From Hansfordia pulvinata (Eukaryota; Ascomycota; Sordariomycetes; Xylariales), in contig BJKQ01000012.1 in NCBI GenBank assembly GCA_006538405.1, positions 965,001 through 1,029,000 of the forward strand: DNA of 64,000 nucleotides, read 5' to 3'. A model generated the notes under the pieces. It ran no database searches and was not told the origin of the DNA. It was given only the letters and a program-made list of their open reading frames with translations. Shown here one piece after another: positions 10,845 through 21,701 of the stretch (the first letter of the stretch is position 1; every line of letters starts with the position of its first letter). The position numbers and the translations under genes were made by a program.

Positions 10845-13781
10845 GGGTCACGGCAGCATTGGGTCCGGCGTGGTCTAGTTGTCGCGGGGCGCTGGCGATG
10901 GCTTCATGTTGTTTGTTGTGCCATGACGTGCCATGTGAAAGCGACTTTGAAGGGGCACGTGCGGCACGGGTTAGTGTGGTGCAGAGACGCGTCCGTTATA
11001 GCCACCGGGTCAAGGAGCATGCGTTAAACACACTGGTGAAGTCATCATCCCACACGCATACCCATAGGAGAGTTGTCAATGCTCCCAGGTCAACCCCACA
11101 GGAGAGGCAAGCTCTTGTACGACGACCCAAGATTGCTTCCGGGTTTGCGTTACGAGCATCATACCTTAGCCATGACGATCATGGCGGCGTCGTGACAAGA
11201 CAGCTTCTACAGAGGCAATTACGGGTTACCTACCCAGATGTCCGATGTGGGCTTTCGACTTGTGGCGCGATCATTTCGAAGTACAGCCTATTGCCGGTCT
11301 TGGTAGCAAAACTGACGATGTGAGCACGCTGTCTGTCCAAGGCGACGGCTTTGATCGCCGCTCTGACGCCCCCACTTTGGCTGCAGATTCTGGGTTCGGT
11401 CGGCTCAGATCTACATACCTGCGAGTACGAGTACAGATAGTCTCCTTGTACTCGTACAGACATCCATGACGGCGCGATTGTGCGTCTGGGCGCTGTGGCA
11501 CTGAAGTGGCTCGAGGGGCGCACGACGCTGCTGTACGAGTACTAATCGCTGGCGAGGGCCATACGCCCCCCGGCGCACCCCTGTGGTGTTTGGAATCAAT
11601 GACGAGTTCAGCTGCACCCGATGTACATTCACGCACGATATGCCCACTCCGGGTACCCAGCACCCACAGGACCTACTCGTACTCCAACACTTGATGCTTG
11701 TCGGTCGGCCGCGTGGGGTGAGGGGCAAATATGCCGGCTAAGAATAACACACGCCAGTCCAGTACTCGTACTCGCCCACGTTGATTAATGACAGACTCGG
11801 GGTTTCTGCCAGGCGGCCGCGCACTCTCCTCAGGGCGTGCCCAACCACCGCGGCGCACCCAATGCTTCCGGCTATGCGATGCGGCACACGGCGGTCACAA
11901 TCGTACTGCGTTTGGGCCACCTGTCACTGGCACGATGAGGGGTGAGGGGCAAGAGGGGGACGGTCTGTCAAACGTCGCGGTGCTTGGCTTGACCGGCTTT
12001 GACGGGGAATCCTGCTCGTACATCTCTGCCTCGTATCTTGGGCGGCGTGGCACGGGCGCGGAGCCGATGGTGCAGCACGTCCGCAACCGCACCGAGAAGC
12101 CGGCACGATGAGGTTTCTTGATTGTTCAGCGCAAGCATTGGTAAGCAGGGGGTTGGCACATGGCTCGCTGACGGGCGGCCGTGCCCATCCTACCACGCGG
12201 CACTGTGTCCAGCGGCCGAAAAGAACAGCCGGCCGTTTTGTCCCGAAGACGCCGCCACCATGGCGAGCCTTTGATTGGCCCGCCAGCCTCTTGACTAATG
12301 GGGGTTTGTCGAGCCGATGCGAAAGAGAGATAGGGCCACGAGGGCGCTGCAGCAGACGGCCCTCGAGACCCTTTCCGTCGCACCCAGCGCTGGGGGACGT
12401 GATGCAATGTCGGGGTCCGTGGCGTGGGTTTCGACCAGTAGAAACGTCAGAGATGGGTGTGGGATGTGGGATTCGGTATGTCTGATCGTCAACAAATGCA
12501 AGGTCATTAGACATTCATCTGTCAGGTGCACCGTCCCATGCCGACATCTTTCTACGGAGGGCTACAGGTGGTGGGGGAGACGTCGGGTATTGCTTCGTTG
12601 ACGCTGTATGCGCACCACATTCCAATTGAAGTGTGCGAGCAGACCCTGTTCACCAATACCTGAGGTAAAGTCGAATACATGAGGTTTGCTTCAAAAGGGG
12701 GCTCCCAATGCTTTCGCGACTCATCGGTTGTGCTTCAAATTGTGGGCGCCGGCCGTTGAAGGGTCTTGATGAGGGGTGGTGTTGTCGCGTCTCGGGGTCG
12801 TTCGAGAACGCCGGATCTCAGCAAGCCCTAGGTGTGGAAGGCCCTATTAGCAGGTAAAGTCTTGTATGCGGTACACGTTTCGAGACAAAGAATAAATCGG
12901 AGGTCCCCGGGTCCAAATGCATTTCTTCACAACTACATCGGCTTGGGGGCAGCGGTCGCGCAGAAGCGAAGTAGCGCTATCTGTGGGCGTCCTCAAAGAG
13001 CACAAAAGTACTCGCACATAGGTCGTCTCGAGTAGCGATACATATAGATCTGGGCGAAGAGGTTCTGCTTGCGGCAATTGGGCCTTCGAGGCCTGACGCC
13101 TCCGGAAAACCTACCCGCATTAACCGTCTTGGGCGCCGCAGGAGGATGAAAACTCCCGTCCCTCGAGATACCTGAGCACTGGCATGTTCTGTGCCCGCTT
13201 CCCTGTACCGGCCGCCGCGGGTCTACAACCCCAAAAGCCACCCGCCCGCGTACTCGCCTCACAGTGCCGCCGACTGTGCACCGAGTGCAGGTGGGCACTG
13301 ACCCGGGTGGCCGAGACGAGCCCCCCAATCTGCAGCCTGAAGCCTCCACTGGGCGTGGTCCGCCAGGCTCCGGGCCCAGCCCGCCAGTCCAGCCCTCCAA
13401 CCTTCGTTGTACGGTCAGGCCCTGCGTCGCCCGCAGGCTGTGACTGGCTGCCTGCCCGCCCGCCCGCCCGCCATCCACTCGTCAACACCGCCTCTGCCAT
13501 CTTCAACAACTTTATCCATCATCCCATCCGCCAACCCGCCACCCACCACCACCGTCTGGAACGGCCGTTCAACCAACTAATCCAGCAGCACCGAGCAGTC
13601 CGCACAGAGGATCTGTCTCGACACTCGCCATTCTCTTCGCATCTGTCACAAGGGCGACATCGCCAGGGAACGCAGGAATTGAAGAGACGTTGGAGTGGCC
13701 GAGTCGGGACTCGCGAGGATCGAAGCAAAGGGAAACACCCACGGTCGCCGCCATCGCATCGCCGTCCCTCCGCACACCACA
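10845..13781. other. Gene-free region upstream of the bZIP gene
   Basis: About 2.9 kb without a credible coding sequence: open frames are short and overlap on both strands with no recognisable protein. It contains five copies of the TACTCGTA/TACGAGTA motif at 11426-11433, 11449-11456, 11534-11541, 11674-11681 and 11763-11770. The last 500 bases (13200-13780) are C-rich and pyrimidine-biased and probably hold the promoter and 5' UTR of the bZIP gene. Confidence 0.5.
11425..11457. repeat. Inverted pair of 10-bp GTAC-flanked motifs
   Basis: GTACGAGTAC at 11425-11434 and its reverse complement GTACTCGTAC at 11448-11457 are separated by 13 bases, so the strand could fold into a 10-bp stem. Each half is itself flanked by GTAC. 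The same motif recurs elsewhere in the window. Confidence 0.7.
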
Positions 13782-16008
13782 ATGGTCGGCACCAACCGCC
13801 GTCGCGGCCAGGCCGTCAACATGCCTGACTTTCTCGACAACCTTAACGAGGTCGCCGCCGTTGGAGAGGCTTCTCCCGAGGACAACGGCACCACGCTCGA
13901 CGAGGAACTCGCCATTTTCACCAACACCAGCTTCATCGACTGGGACGCCAAGCACCCGTCTTTCTCTCTCGAAAGCCTCGATGAGCCCTCCGCTCCCAGT
14001 GCCTCGGCTCCGATGGCCGAGCCCGCGTCTGCCACCACCGAGGTTGGCGATTTGACCTCTTTCGATTTTGGCACAGGTCAGTCCACTCTTGGTTTCGCCC
14101 TTTGGACTTCTTTGGATTCTCGCACAGCCCCGCGGATTTACCTGTCCGCTCCACATCAACTCTTTACCCGACGCAAGCGGTCACGATTCTTTCCTGGCTT
14201 CATCTCGGGATGTTCTGCGCACAGCATGGCAATCCCGCCCCGCCGTCGCCGCCGTCACGTTTTTTCCACGGTCTGCACTGAGACTCAATTCTCCGCATTC
14301 CTCGAAAATCAACGGCAGCATGCCATTGTCAGAATTCCTTGTCGTTATTTTGGTCTTATCATCAAGTCTCATCTGCAAATCGCCAATCCCCAATGCGGTT
14401 CCTCATCCTCCGCTTTGCCCCGCCATTCCCCTCGATGCGGCTGCACTTGCGTCCAACGCCCAGCAGGCGTATGGTGTGGTCAGCTGTTCGCTGGTGCTAC
14501 CGTGTACGCTGAGCATGCCCCTCATGGAGTCCATACACGCAAAGGTTGTTGTCCAGTGGCAGTAGCCGTCCCCGCGTTTACTTTACCCCTGAGTCCAAGA
14601 ATGGCCGCGAGCGCGGCAATGAAGTTCAAGGGAGCTCAAGTCACGATCGTGAAGACCTGCTCGTCTCATCCTCCTCATCAAGCCCGATTTTCCTCATGTT
14701 GGGGACCAGTTCCGCATGAGGCCAGCGCACATGTCAAGGAAGCCACCCACTCCCCCCAAACCCCCACTTTGGTGATTTATAATCCCGGCATCTTACGAGG
14801 CGTTGATTGGCTAGCGGCCATCCCCCGTCTGCCCCAGTCGGGCCCCAGTCTGCGCGGCTTAGTGCGCGGGGCGCCTCGGTCGGCTGGAAGCTCGGGCCCG
14901 GTTCGCGCCAAGACAAGTCGACACCTTAGGGCATATGGCGCAATCGTCCATGATGCGGCATCGCTGCACCTCGACGGGGAATGTCGCCGCCGCCTCAGCC
15001 TACAGTCGCCCGCCGCCCACGGGAACAGGGCCTGCCTGCCAGGATGTACAGGCCTGCCTGCCAGGGTGTACGGCTTGCCTGCAGGCGGGTAGGACCGCCC
15101 CCCGTGGCTCGCGCCCCAGGCCCATCATCCTGTGCCGCGTCCCCTGTACGGGCGCGCCTGTCTGCCGTGCCTGGCATCGCTCCGGGGGACGACTGACACC
15201 TGTGCTCGATGCTGCCAGGCTTTGGTTGTGTCTGGTCCTGTCCCGTACGGTGGCGGGCGGGCGGTCGCTCGCTTGCTCACCCGTCTCTCAAATATGCTTC
15301 CATCCAAGCTGGATCCAAGCTCGTCTTTCCCCTCCACCCTCCCTACCTTACACCTACTCGACGACATGTCCATCACCCAGGCCTGATCTCCCAACCCAAC
15401 CTCGCCCAGTCTTCCAAATGCCCACTACAGTGGAAGAGCCGTCTTACTCCAAGCGATTTGACTTCTACACACGCTTTACCAACTGGGTCTGACACAGCAA
15501 CATGCCCTTAGGCGACTACGGATTCGACTTTTCAAACCCCTACGTGGCTGGGCAGGCTGCCCCCCAGTTTGCGGACAACTTGGGCAACCTCCAGCCCATC
15601 CAGCCCACCCCGGCCTTTCCTCATCCCGCCCAGAGAGGATACCCCGCCCAGAGCCCCCAGGCTGGCGACAAGCGCAAGGCCGAGGTCCTGCCATCGCCCC
15701 GGCAATACGACTTTGAGGGCCAGTCCCGCGTGGCCGCGGAGGAGGACAAGCGCCGGCGCAACACTGCTGCCAGCGCCCGCTTCCGCGTCAAGAAGAAGGC
15801 CCGCGAGCAAGCCCTCGAGAAGAGGGAGAAGGAACTCAACGACAAGGTCGGCTCCCTGGAGGGACGCATCCAGACCCTGGAGACGGAGAACAAGTGGCTG
15901 CGCGAGCTGGTGATGGAGAAGAACGGAGGAAGCGAGAAGGTTGTCTCGGCTCTTCTCGACGAGCAGAAGTCGCGCGATGCCAGCACCACCTCGAAAGGGA
16001 AGGCTTAG
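13782..16008 (+). CDS. bZIP transcription factor, MetR/Cys-3-like
   Basis: Sequence-specific activator with a C-terminal basic leucine zipper; the closest relatives I recall are the sulfur-metabolism regulators Cys-3 and MetR. Two exons, 13782-14076 and 15512-16008, give 263 residues. The N-terminal half is acidic and Ser/Pro-rich (MPDFLDNLNEVAAVGEASPE and a LDEELAIFTNTSFIDWD segment), a likely activation domain. The basic region RRRNTAASARFRVKKK is at about residues 179-195, followed by a heptad zipper (LNDKVGSLEGRIQTLETENK, WLRELV). The junction G|GC joins GTG to DYGFDF in frame. The 1435-nt intron is very long for a fungus. An in-frame ATG at 15502, just upstream of the acceptor, could start a shorter bZIP-only form from a downstream promoter. 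The target pathway is inferred from the family only. Confidence 0.85.
14077..15511 (+). other. Long intron of the bZIP gene
   Basis: GT at 14077 and CCTTAG ending at 15511. The 1.4 kb contains no coding exon I can support. Its final 250 bases are pyrimidine-rich like a fungal core promoter, which would fit an alternative transcription start inside the intron. Confidence 0.6.
15031..15090. repeat. Short tandem repeat inside the bZIP intron
   Basis: A unit beginning CCTGCCTGCCAGG and ending in TGTAC(A/G)GG occurs twice in tandem, followed by a partial third copy (CTTGCCTGCAGG). The units are about 22 bp and imperfect. Confidence 0.6.
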
Positions 16009-16904
16009 CTGCGGCAGTCCCGCTGACACGATTCTGTATATTGGCTCATGACTGGCGTTTGGAACGGCGGGGGGCGTAGAGCTGGCGTGGAGACGCCGGC
16101 GACGGGGTGCTGTCCCCTCACTGCTGTTGCGTGAGACGAGTTAGATTCTGGTTTCCCTCAATACGATGTTTCCACGTTTGGTTCGTGACCCCTGTGAATG
16201 CTGTCGGCATCGCTGCCTCGCCCGTAAGGCTCAACGGGCCCACGCGTTTCCTGATAGGCGCGGGAGCCGACGACGTTCGGATCGCCAGACAAGCCATTGA
16301 TGACGCCATGTCCATTGGTCATCAAGAGCACCACCTGCTGCGACGTGGTGGCCGCGTTCAAGCTGTACTGGTCCCCGCCATGCGACTGATCGTACCTACA
16401 TCATGCACGGCCGTCACGCTACCGAGAGGGGTGAGATATCACGACACCTGACATCTAGTCTGTTGGCGTGCTTGTTGCGTCTCGCTTCGAGGCACGTGTG
16501 GCTATTTTCATGTACGTATGATGACCAGGTAAGCCGGTCGATATAGGAGAGGCTCGTCGAGGGCTCCGAGGGCTCTGTCTCTGAGCACAGCGATCTGCGG
16601 CGTCAGGGAGTCAAGAAAATATAATGAAATAAAAAAAAAAAGTTCTCAACGCTGTTGTGACTCGCTCGTGATGATGCGCCGTCCTGTTGCAGGAAAGCAG
16701 GGCTGTCCGGTAGAACTCCAAGCACGAACCCATCTGGGGCCTGCCGTGTTCACCTAACCCAGCACCCAGCTTCTCATCTTGAAGCTGCGCGGATCTACTC
16801 GCATGCGGCGGGCGCCCCAAAGCGGGCGGGCTGTTAGGCGGATCACGTTGGTTCAGGGGGAGTATCACGCCATTGATCGACACTCGCTCGCGGCCAGCCG
16901 GCAC

Positions 16905-16947
16905 GCACACACACACACACACCACCACCACCACCACCACCACCACA
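16905..16947. repeat. (AC)n followed by (ACC)n microsatellite
   Basis: A run of AC dinucleotides passes directly into ACC trinucleotides. Confidence 0.9.
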
Positions 16948-17236
16948 CATGGAGCACTGGGGCACTCACTCACCTGGGACCACGCATGCGAACGGAGACG
17001 CTGCCAGGACAGGCCGGGAGGGCGTCTCCACGGATCGCTAGCAAGCCGGGCTCCCCAACCCAGACCGGCCGGGTGAGGCTGACTTGGGCTGGTGAGGGTC
17101 TGTTATCTCTGCTCATTGTTCCATTTCGTGCCTGGCACTTGGGGGTTCGAGAGGATGTGTCTGGTCCCTTTTTTTCCCCCTCCCCTCTCAAACCGGTACA
17201 CAGAGGAGAGACTTCTCCTCGCCCTCATTGTCTCAT

Positions 17237-17238
<2 letters not shown>

Positions 17239-17281
<43 letters not shown>
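17239..17281. repeat. (TC)n microsatellite
   Basis: About 21 uninterrupted TC units. Confidence 0.95.
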
Positions 17282-17282
<1 letters not shown>

Positions 17283-18380
17283 ACTAGCTCTCTGTCGATA
17301 TTTCTCTCCTTAATTCCCCGTGCTGTACGAGCACCGTCTTCTGCTTGACGAGCCAACTAACCTAGGTTTTCTGCTTGGCCTGGCCACGCGTTCTTTTCTT
17401 TCCCTTGCTAGTATCTGCGGCGGCGAATGAAAGAGTACCCGCCTGCAGACCCAGAAGGAGGGGGGGCGGGGGGCCGGGTGGACATGGTAAGGAGGCCGGA
17501 CAGCCAGCCTGACGGGCTCGGTGTATCGATGGCAGACGTCCATGCCACCATGCATAGTACCTTGGGCAGTAAGTACGAGTATGTAACCTGACTACGAGAC
17601 GTGAGAGGATCAAGTCAAGCGGAAAGGGTGGTACGAGTACTCGGTGCGATACAGCTCATCATGGGCAGCTTGACGCGTGGAGTGCCTTGGCTTGGCCGTG
17701 TCTGTTCTCGGGCGCCCTTGTCCATTCCATGGCACACAGGCTCTTCCGTACCTACCACCTAAGCAACAGTCTTATTATCTACCTACGTAGGGCCCCCATG
17801 TCCTTTCCTTTCCCTTGCACCCCCCACCGCCTCCCCATCATCCTCCTCCTGCCGTCCCAGCCAAGCTTTCGGATATCCCGCCGGAGGGTCAACCGCAGGA
17901 CGGGTGCGTTCGTACGTGGTGTCGCCTGTGGGAGAGCGCCAGCGTTACCGCAGTGCGTCTCTCTCGTGGATTCAGTCGCCCGGGGAGAAACACAATGCCC
18001 TGCTCTTCCTGTCTTGTCTTCCCTGCCTCTCTTGCACGTGGCACGTGAGGTGGTGTCGTCCCGTACGAGTTGTGCGTGACCAGCCTGATAAGGTACGGAC
18101 AGGCGAGGGCACGAGGGACGTGAACAGATTCTTCAGCCGTGTTCGATATCCGTACTGTGCTCTGTCAACGGTCCTGTTCTGTTCTGGCCCGGGTTGAAGG
18201 GAAGGGGGGGGGGGGGGATAAGGTGGTCCGGACATTGTGCCGCCGCCGCCGCCGCTCGCGCGATTCTGGATCCCGATCTCGTGCTCTGCTGGCTCACGCT
18301 CTTGACTCTTTTCGGGGGCGCCCGGTGCCAGGCTGTCGCAGCTGCTTCCTTCGCAACGGGTCCAGCCACGACGGTTGGAC

Positions 18381-18409
18381 AAACGAACGAACGAACGAAC
18401 GAACGAACG
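18381..18409. repeat. (ACGA)n tetranucleotide microsatellite
   Basis: About seven tandem copies of a four-base unit (AACG/ACGA). Confidence 0.9.
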
Positions 18410-18565
18410 CGTAATGCCCGTCGCGCCAAGGAGGGGCGTACTCGTACGGGTTGATTTTTAGAGGTGGGGGGGAGAAGAGGTGGTCTCCCGCTCATGGCGG
18501 ATGATGACTACCTCATTCACCCCGAAGGTGGTTGGTTTCGTCGGTTGGTGGCCACACAGACAGAC

Positions 18566-18572
18566 ACATACA

Positions 18573-18606
<34 letters not shown>

Positions 18607-18615
18607 CATACATAC
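18566..18615. repeat. (ATAC)n tetranucleotide microsatellite
   Basis: About twelve tandem ATAC/CATA units with one TATA interruption near 18601. Confidence 0.9.
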
Positions 18616-20046
18616 CTCACTCGGGCGAGCGACGGCGAGGCCGGGCCAGCCCGCCGCTGCGTCTTCTTCCCGTTCGTCCACTCTTGCAGGCACTGCAGAG
18701 ACTCGGAAGAGAGGTAGGAAATCCTTGTTGGCGAATCGATCGAGCAGGGGAGTACCCGCTGCTTCACGAGCAGACGCCTCTGGGTCCGCTCCCGGTGGAA
18801 GGCGATCTCGACGGGGTTTTTTTTTTTTCTTTTCTTTTTCTTCTTTTCTTCGCCCTCTTCGCCTCATCGACGGCCATCTTCCGCCATACCGCTTCCCGCT
18901 CCCCTCCGCTTGACCGTCTGCTCCTCACCTGGGGCGCCCTCCCCCCCATCGACAGCCCCTGTCTCGGCTCTACTCGTACGCATCCCGAGGTGCGGCAGGT
19001 TCTTTTTTTTCGTGAGGCCGTCCGTGGGGTTGGGTGCTCGTGTTCCCGAAGCACCCACCAGCGAGTGTTGGATTACCAAGCCCACGTTCTAATCATAGCA
19101 CGGCGACTTGTGCAACGGGGCCCTGCACTGGCTGTCTTGCGGGTCTAATGAACCAGGTGCGTTCTGCCTGGCCTGCCCTGGGTAAGGTCGGGTAGTCGTG
19201 GACATGCGCCCACGTCTGTGTCTCGCGATGGATTGCTGAAGCCGGTAGACCGGGAGGATCACGCAGAGCCATGGGGAGACGGGAGAGGGAGAGAAAGCGA
19301 GAGCTGCGCCGATTGCTGAGGAGACAATGGACAAAAGAGATCACCGATGGTGATGCCAGCATCAAGACTCTCCTCTCCTCTCCTCCTTGCTCCTCAGCAC
19401 CCGAGGAAGGCCTTCCCCTCTTCTGAAAGCCCAGCTCACCGGAGATGGCCCGTCCGGTCCCGCGAGTAAAAAAAAGATGATACATGCCAAAAGAGTTACC
19501 CTGTGCGGGCGCAGGTGGATGCCGCCGTCAGGGCCGATGATGTGCTCGGCGCTGGAGCACAGACGGCGAACCACATGCCTGTGAGCGTGGGGGGGCGCCA
19601 GTTTCGTTCTATCATCCATTTTATTCCGCTTAATACTGAAAGGGAAAGGGGGGAGGGGGTCCTCCTTCTCGCGGCTCGAGAAAGGGACGTCCCCATCAGC
19701 GGATCGCTGGGTTCCGCTCCGTCTCTAACCGAGAAGCTTCTGCGACGACGACGACGAGTCCGACGACGACGACGACGAAGACGAGGGCGGTGGCGGAGGA
19801 GCGGCGGCGGCGGAGGGCGGGCAGGCCTCTCCGAGTCTCCTCCTCCCTACCACCCGACGCCCCCACGTCACGTAGCCGGAGCAGCCGCGCGGAAGGGCAA
19901 GTCTCGAACAGGCTGGTCAGCAGAATCCCGCCTCGTCTCGTGTCTCGCCTCGCCTCGTCTGGCCCCGCCCGTCTAGCCGACAGATAGACCTGCACCGTGA
20001 ATTTGTGCATGCCTACTCGCCCTGGCCTTCGCGGGAAGAAATGACA

Positions 20047-20066
20047 CCCCCCCCCCCCCCCCCCCC
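20047..20066. repeat. Poly-C tract (about 20)
   Basis: A long cytosine homopolymer. A poly-G tract of about 17 follows at 20194-20210, so the two could pair about 130 bases apart on one strand. Confidence 0.9.
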
Positions 20067-20553
20067 TCCTCTCCCTTCCCATCCATTGGAAGAGCAAAGA
20101 TCTATCGCAGGCGCCGCCGCCGCCGCCCTCAACCCATCCCGCGCCCACCAGGGATCTGGACCCCTTCCTCCCACGCCACATCGAACGTGACCCGGGGGGG
20201 GGGGGGGGGGCGCCACCGCCGGGATGAGTATCTATGTGTCATGTCTCGGGGGACGCGCTGCCGTCTCCGTTCACCGTGGCCATCGAGGGGGCAAGATGTG
20301 CAGAAGGGGGGGGGGAGGGGGTAAAAATGCCTTCTCATCCCCGTGCTCGGGCCGATCCCAAAACGGCCAAGGAAAGGCATGTGGATGTTCTCTCCCTCCC
20401 CCCTTTTTCGCCCCCCACTGAGTTCAGGGCCATGAAGAAAAAAGAGGCTTCATATCCTGTTTTCATTAGCACCGTTATGCAGCGCGTGGAGTTGCCAGAT
20501 GCCAGATGCCCGAGAGGCAAGGACTTGTGAAACGTGTAAGGGCATGGGGGCAG

Positions 20554-20630
20554 AGAGACGAAAGAGACGAAAGAGACGAGAGAGAGAGAGAGAGGCACAG
20601 AGAGTCACAGAGAGAGAAAAGCCTCTGCTT
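20554..20630. repeat. Purine repeat (AGAGACGA)n / (AG)n
   Basis: Imperfect eight-base units followed by an AG run and related purine-rich sequence, giving strong strand asymmetry. Confidence 0.7.
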
Positions 20631-21701
20631 CAGCCGGACCGCCCCGTACAGACCTACGCGAGCAAGCTTTTCACCGGCCGAGGCTGGGTGAGTGGTAAGT
20701 CGCTGGAAGGGGTTTCTCGCGTGGGGTGTTTCTTGAAGAGACCGGAGAGGAACTGGTCAGGGGGGTTTGTCGAAAAGGCACGCGGCCATCATTGTGACTG
20801 CTTGCCAGCTTTAGCGAGTGCGGCGCTGTTCGTGTATATCGATGCTGGTGGTCCTGTTGCACGCGAGTGCTGGCACGAGAGTCCCCAGCTGTGGACTCAG
20901 TGCGCTACCATGAGGCTGAGATGGGATCTGCATGGTCAATGGACCACGGAAGAGTTGTTGGTCGCGCTGCAGGGCACGGAAGACGCGGCGGCTGCTCCTG
21001 AAGAAGTTTGCGGCAAGTAGAGGTGTAACGTGGGACGATGATGCGGAAGCCGGCCTGTGATTCCATCTAGTTACGGTACGAGACCTCTGCAGTATCAATT
21101 CTACGTGACAAGAGACTTGTGATCTCTGTCGCCATCATCTCGGGCCGTCTGTCTCGGCTGCAAGTTCGACAGGACGTTCAGAGGTCGGCCAGAACCACCC
21201 GACCAAGCTGTCACGGCACAGGGTGGGCGAGCAGGATGTGGCTATCGAGACGTTCAAGACTGAGCATGTAATGTAGGTAAGTTATCTGATTATCAGTCTA
21301 TGAAGAAGCATGGGTGCTGCCATCGTCGGCGCTGTGGTGTTGATGGGGGTCGTCGCCGTCTCACTGGCGGTGATTGACTCTCAGCCCCTGAAAGATGACC
21401 GGTACTAGTACAGTGCGTGACTCATCGACACTGTACGACAGTGCACTGTGTTCGGAAGCCCGGAGCTGAGCACGATTGATGACCATGGATGCCGTACCTT
21501 GGCACGACACGGTCCATATCGATCATCGGGCCTGGTCGAGACGCGTCGTCTCCGTTCCGTCTCGAAGAGAATCAAGAAGAAGAAGAGGACGAAGAAAGGA
21601 TAAAGCCCCACTCAAGCCGACCGAGCATCAACGCACGCTGCTAGAACAATACGACCAGACACTCACACTCACACGCACGACACGCAACACGCGCAGATAG
21701 A

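Larger units (their letters stand above)
16009..21701. other. 5.7 kb repeat-rich gene desert
   Basis: No protein I can support on either strand. Open frames are low-complexity or shadows of simple repeats. The region is packed with microsatellites and homopolymers: AC and CCA at 16905-16947, TC at 17239-17281, poly-G at 18204-18217, a 4-bp ACGA repeat at 18381-18409, a 4-bp ATAC repeat at 18566-18615, poly-T near 18817, poly-C at 20047-20066 and poly-G at 20194-20210. Four copies of the TACTCGTA/TACGAGTA motif lie at 17575-18979. It may hold a long upstream regulatory region or a non-coding RNA, but nothing proves either. Confidence 0.55.

Noticed and set aside
10845..13781. Gene-free block examined for a decayed transposon
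   Set aside because: No terminal repeats, target-site duplications or transposase-like fragments were found by eye.
13695..15092. 465-codon frame running from the bZIP first exon through its intron
   Set aside because: Only the first 98 codons from ATG 13782 look conserved. The rest lies in the intron, and exon 2 restores the bZIP domain by a good splice.
16779..17348. 189-codon frame in the repeat-rich region
   Set aside because: Its translation is mostly a His/Thr run and a Ser-Leu run produced by microsatellites.
18566..18615. Regular ATAC repeat considered as a CRISPR-like or satellite array
   Set aside because: The unit is only four bases with no spacers, so it is a simple microsatellite.
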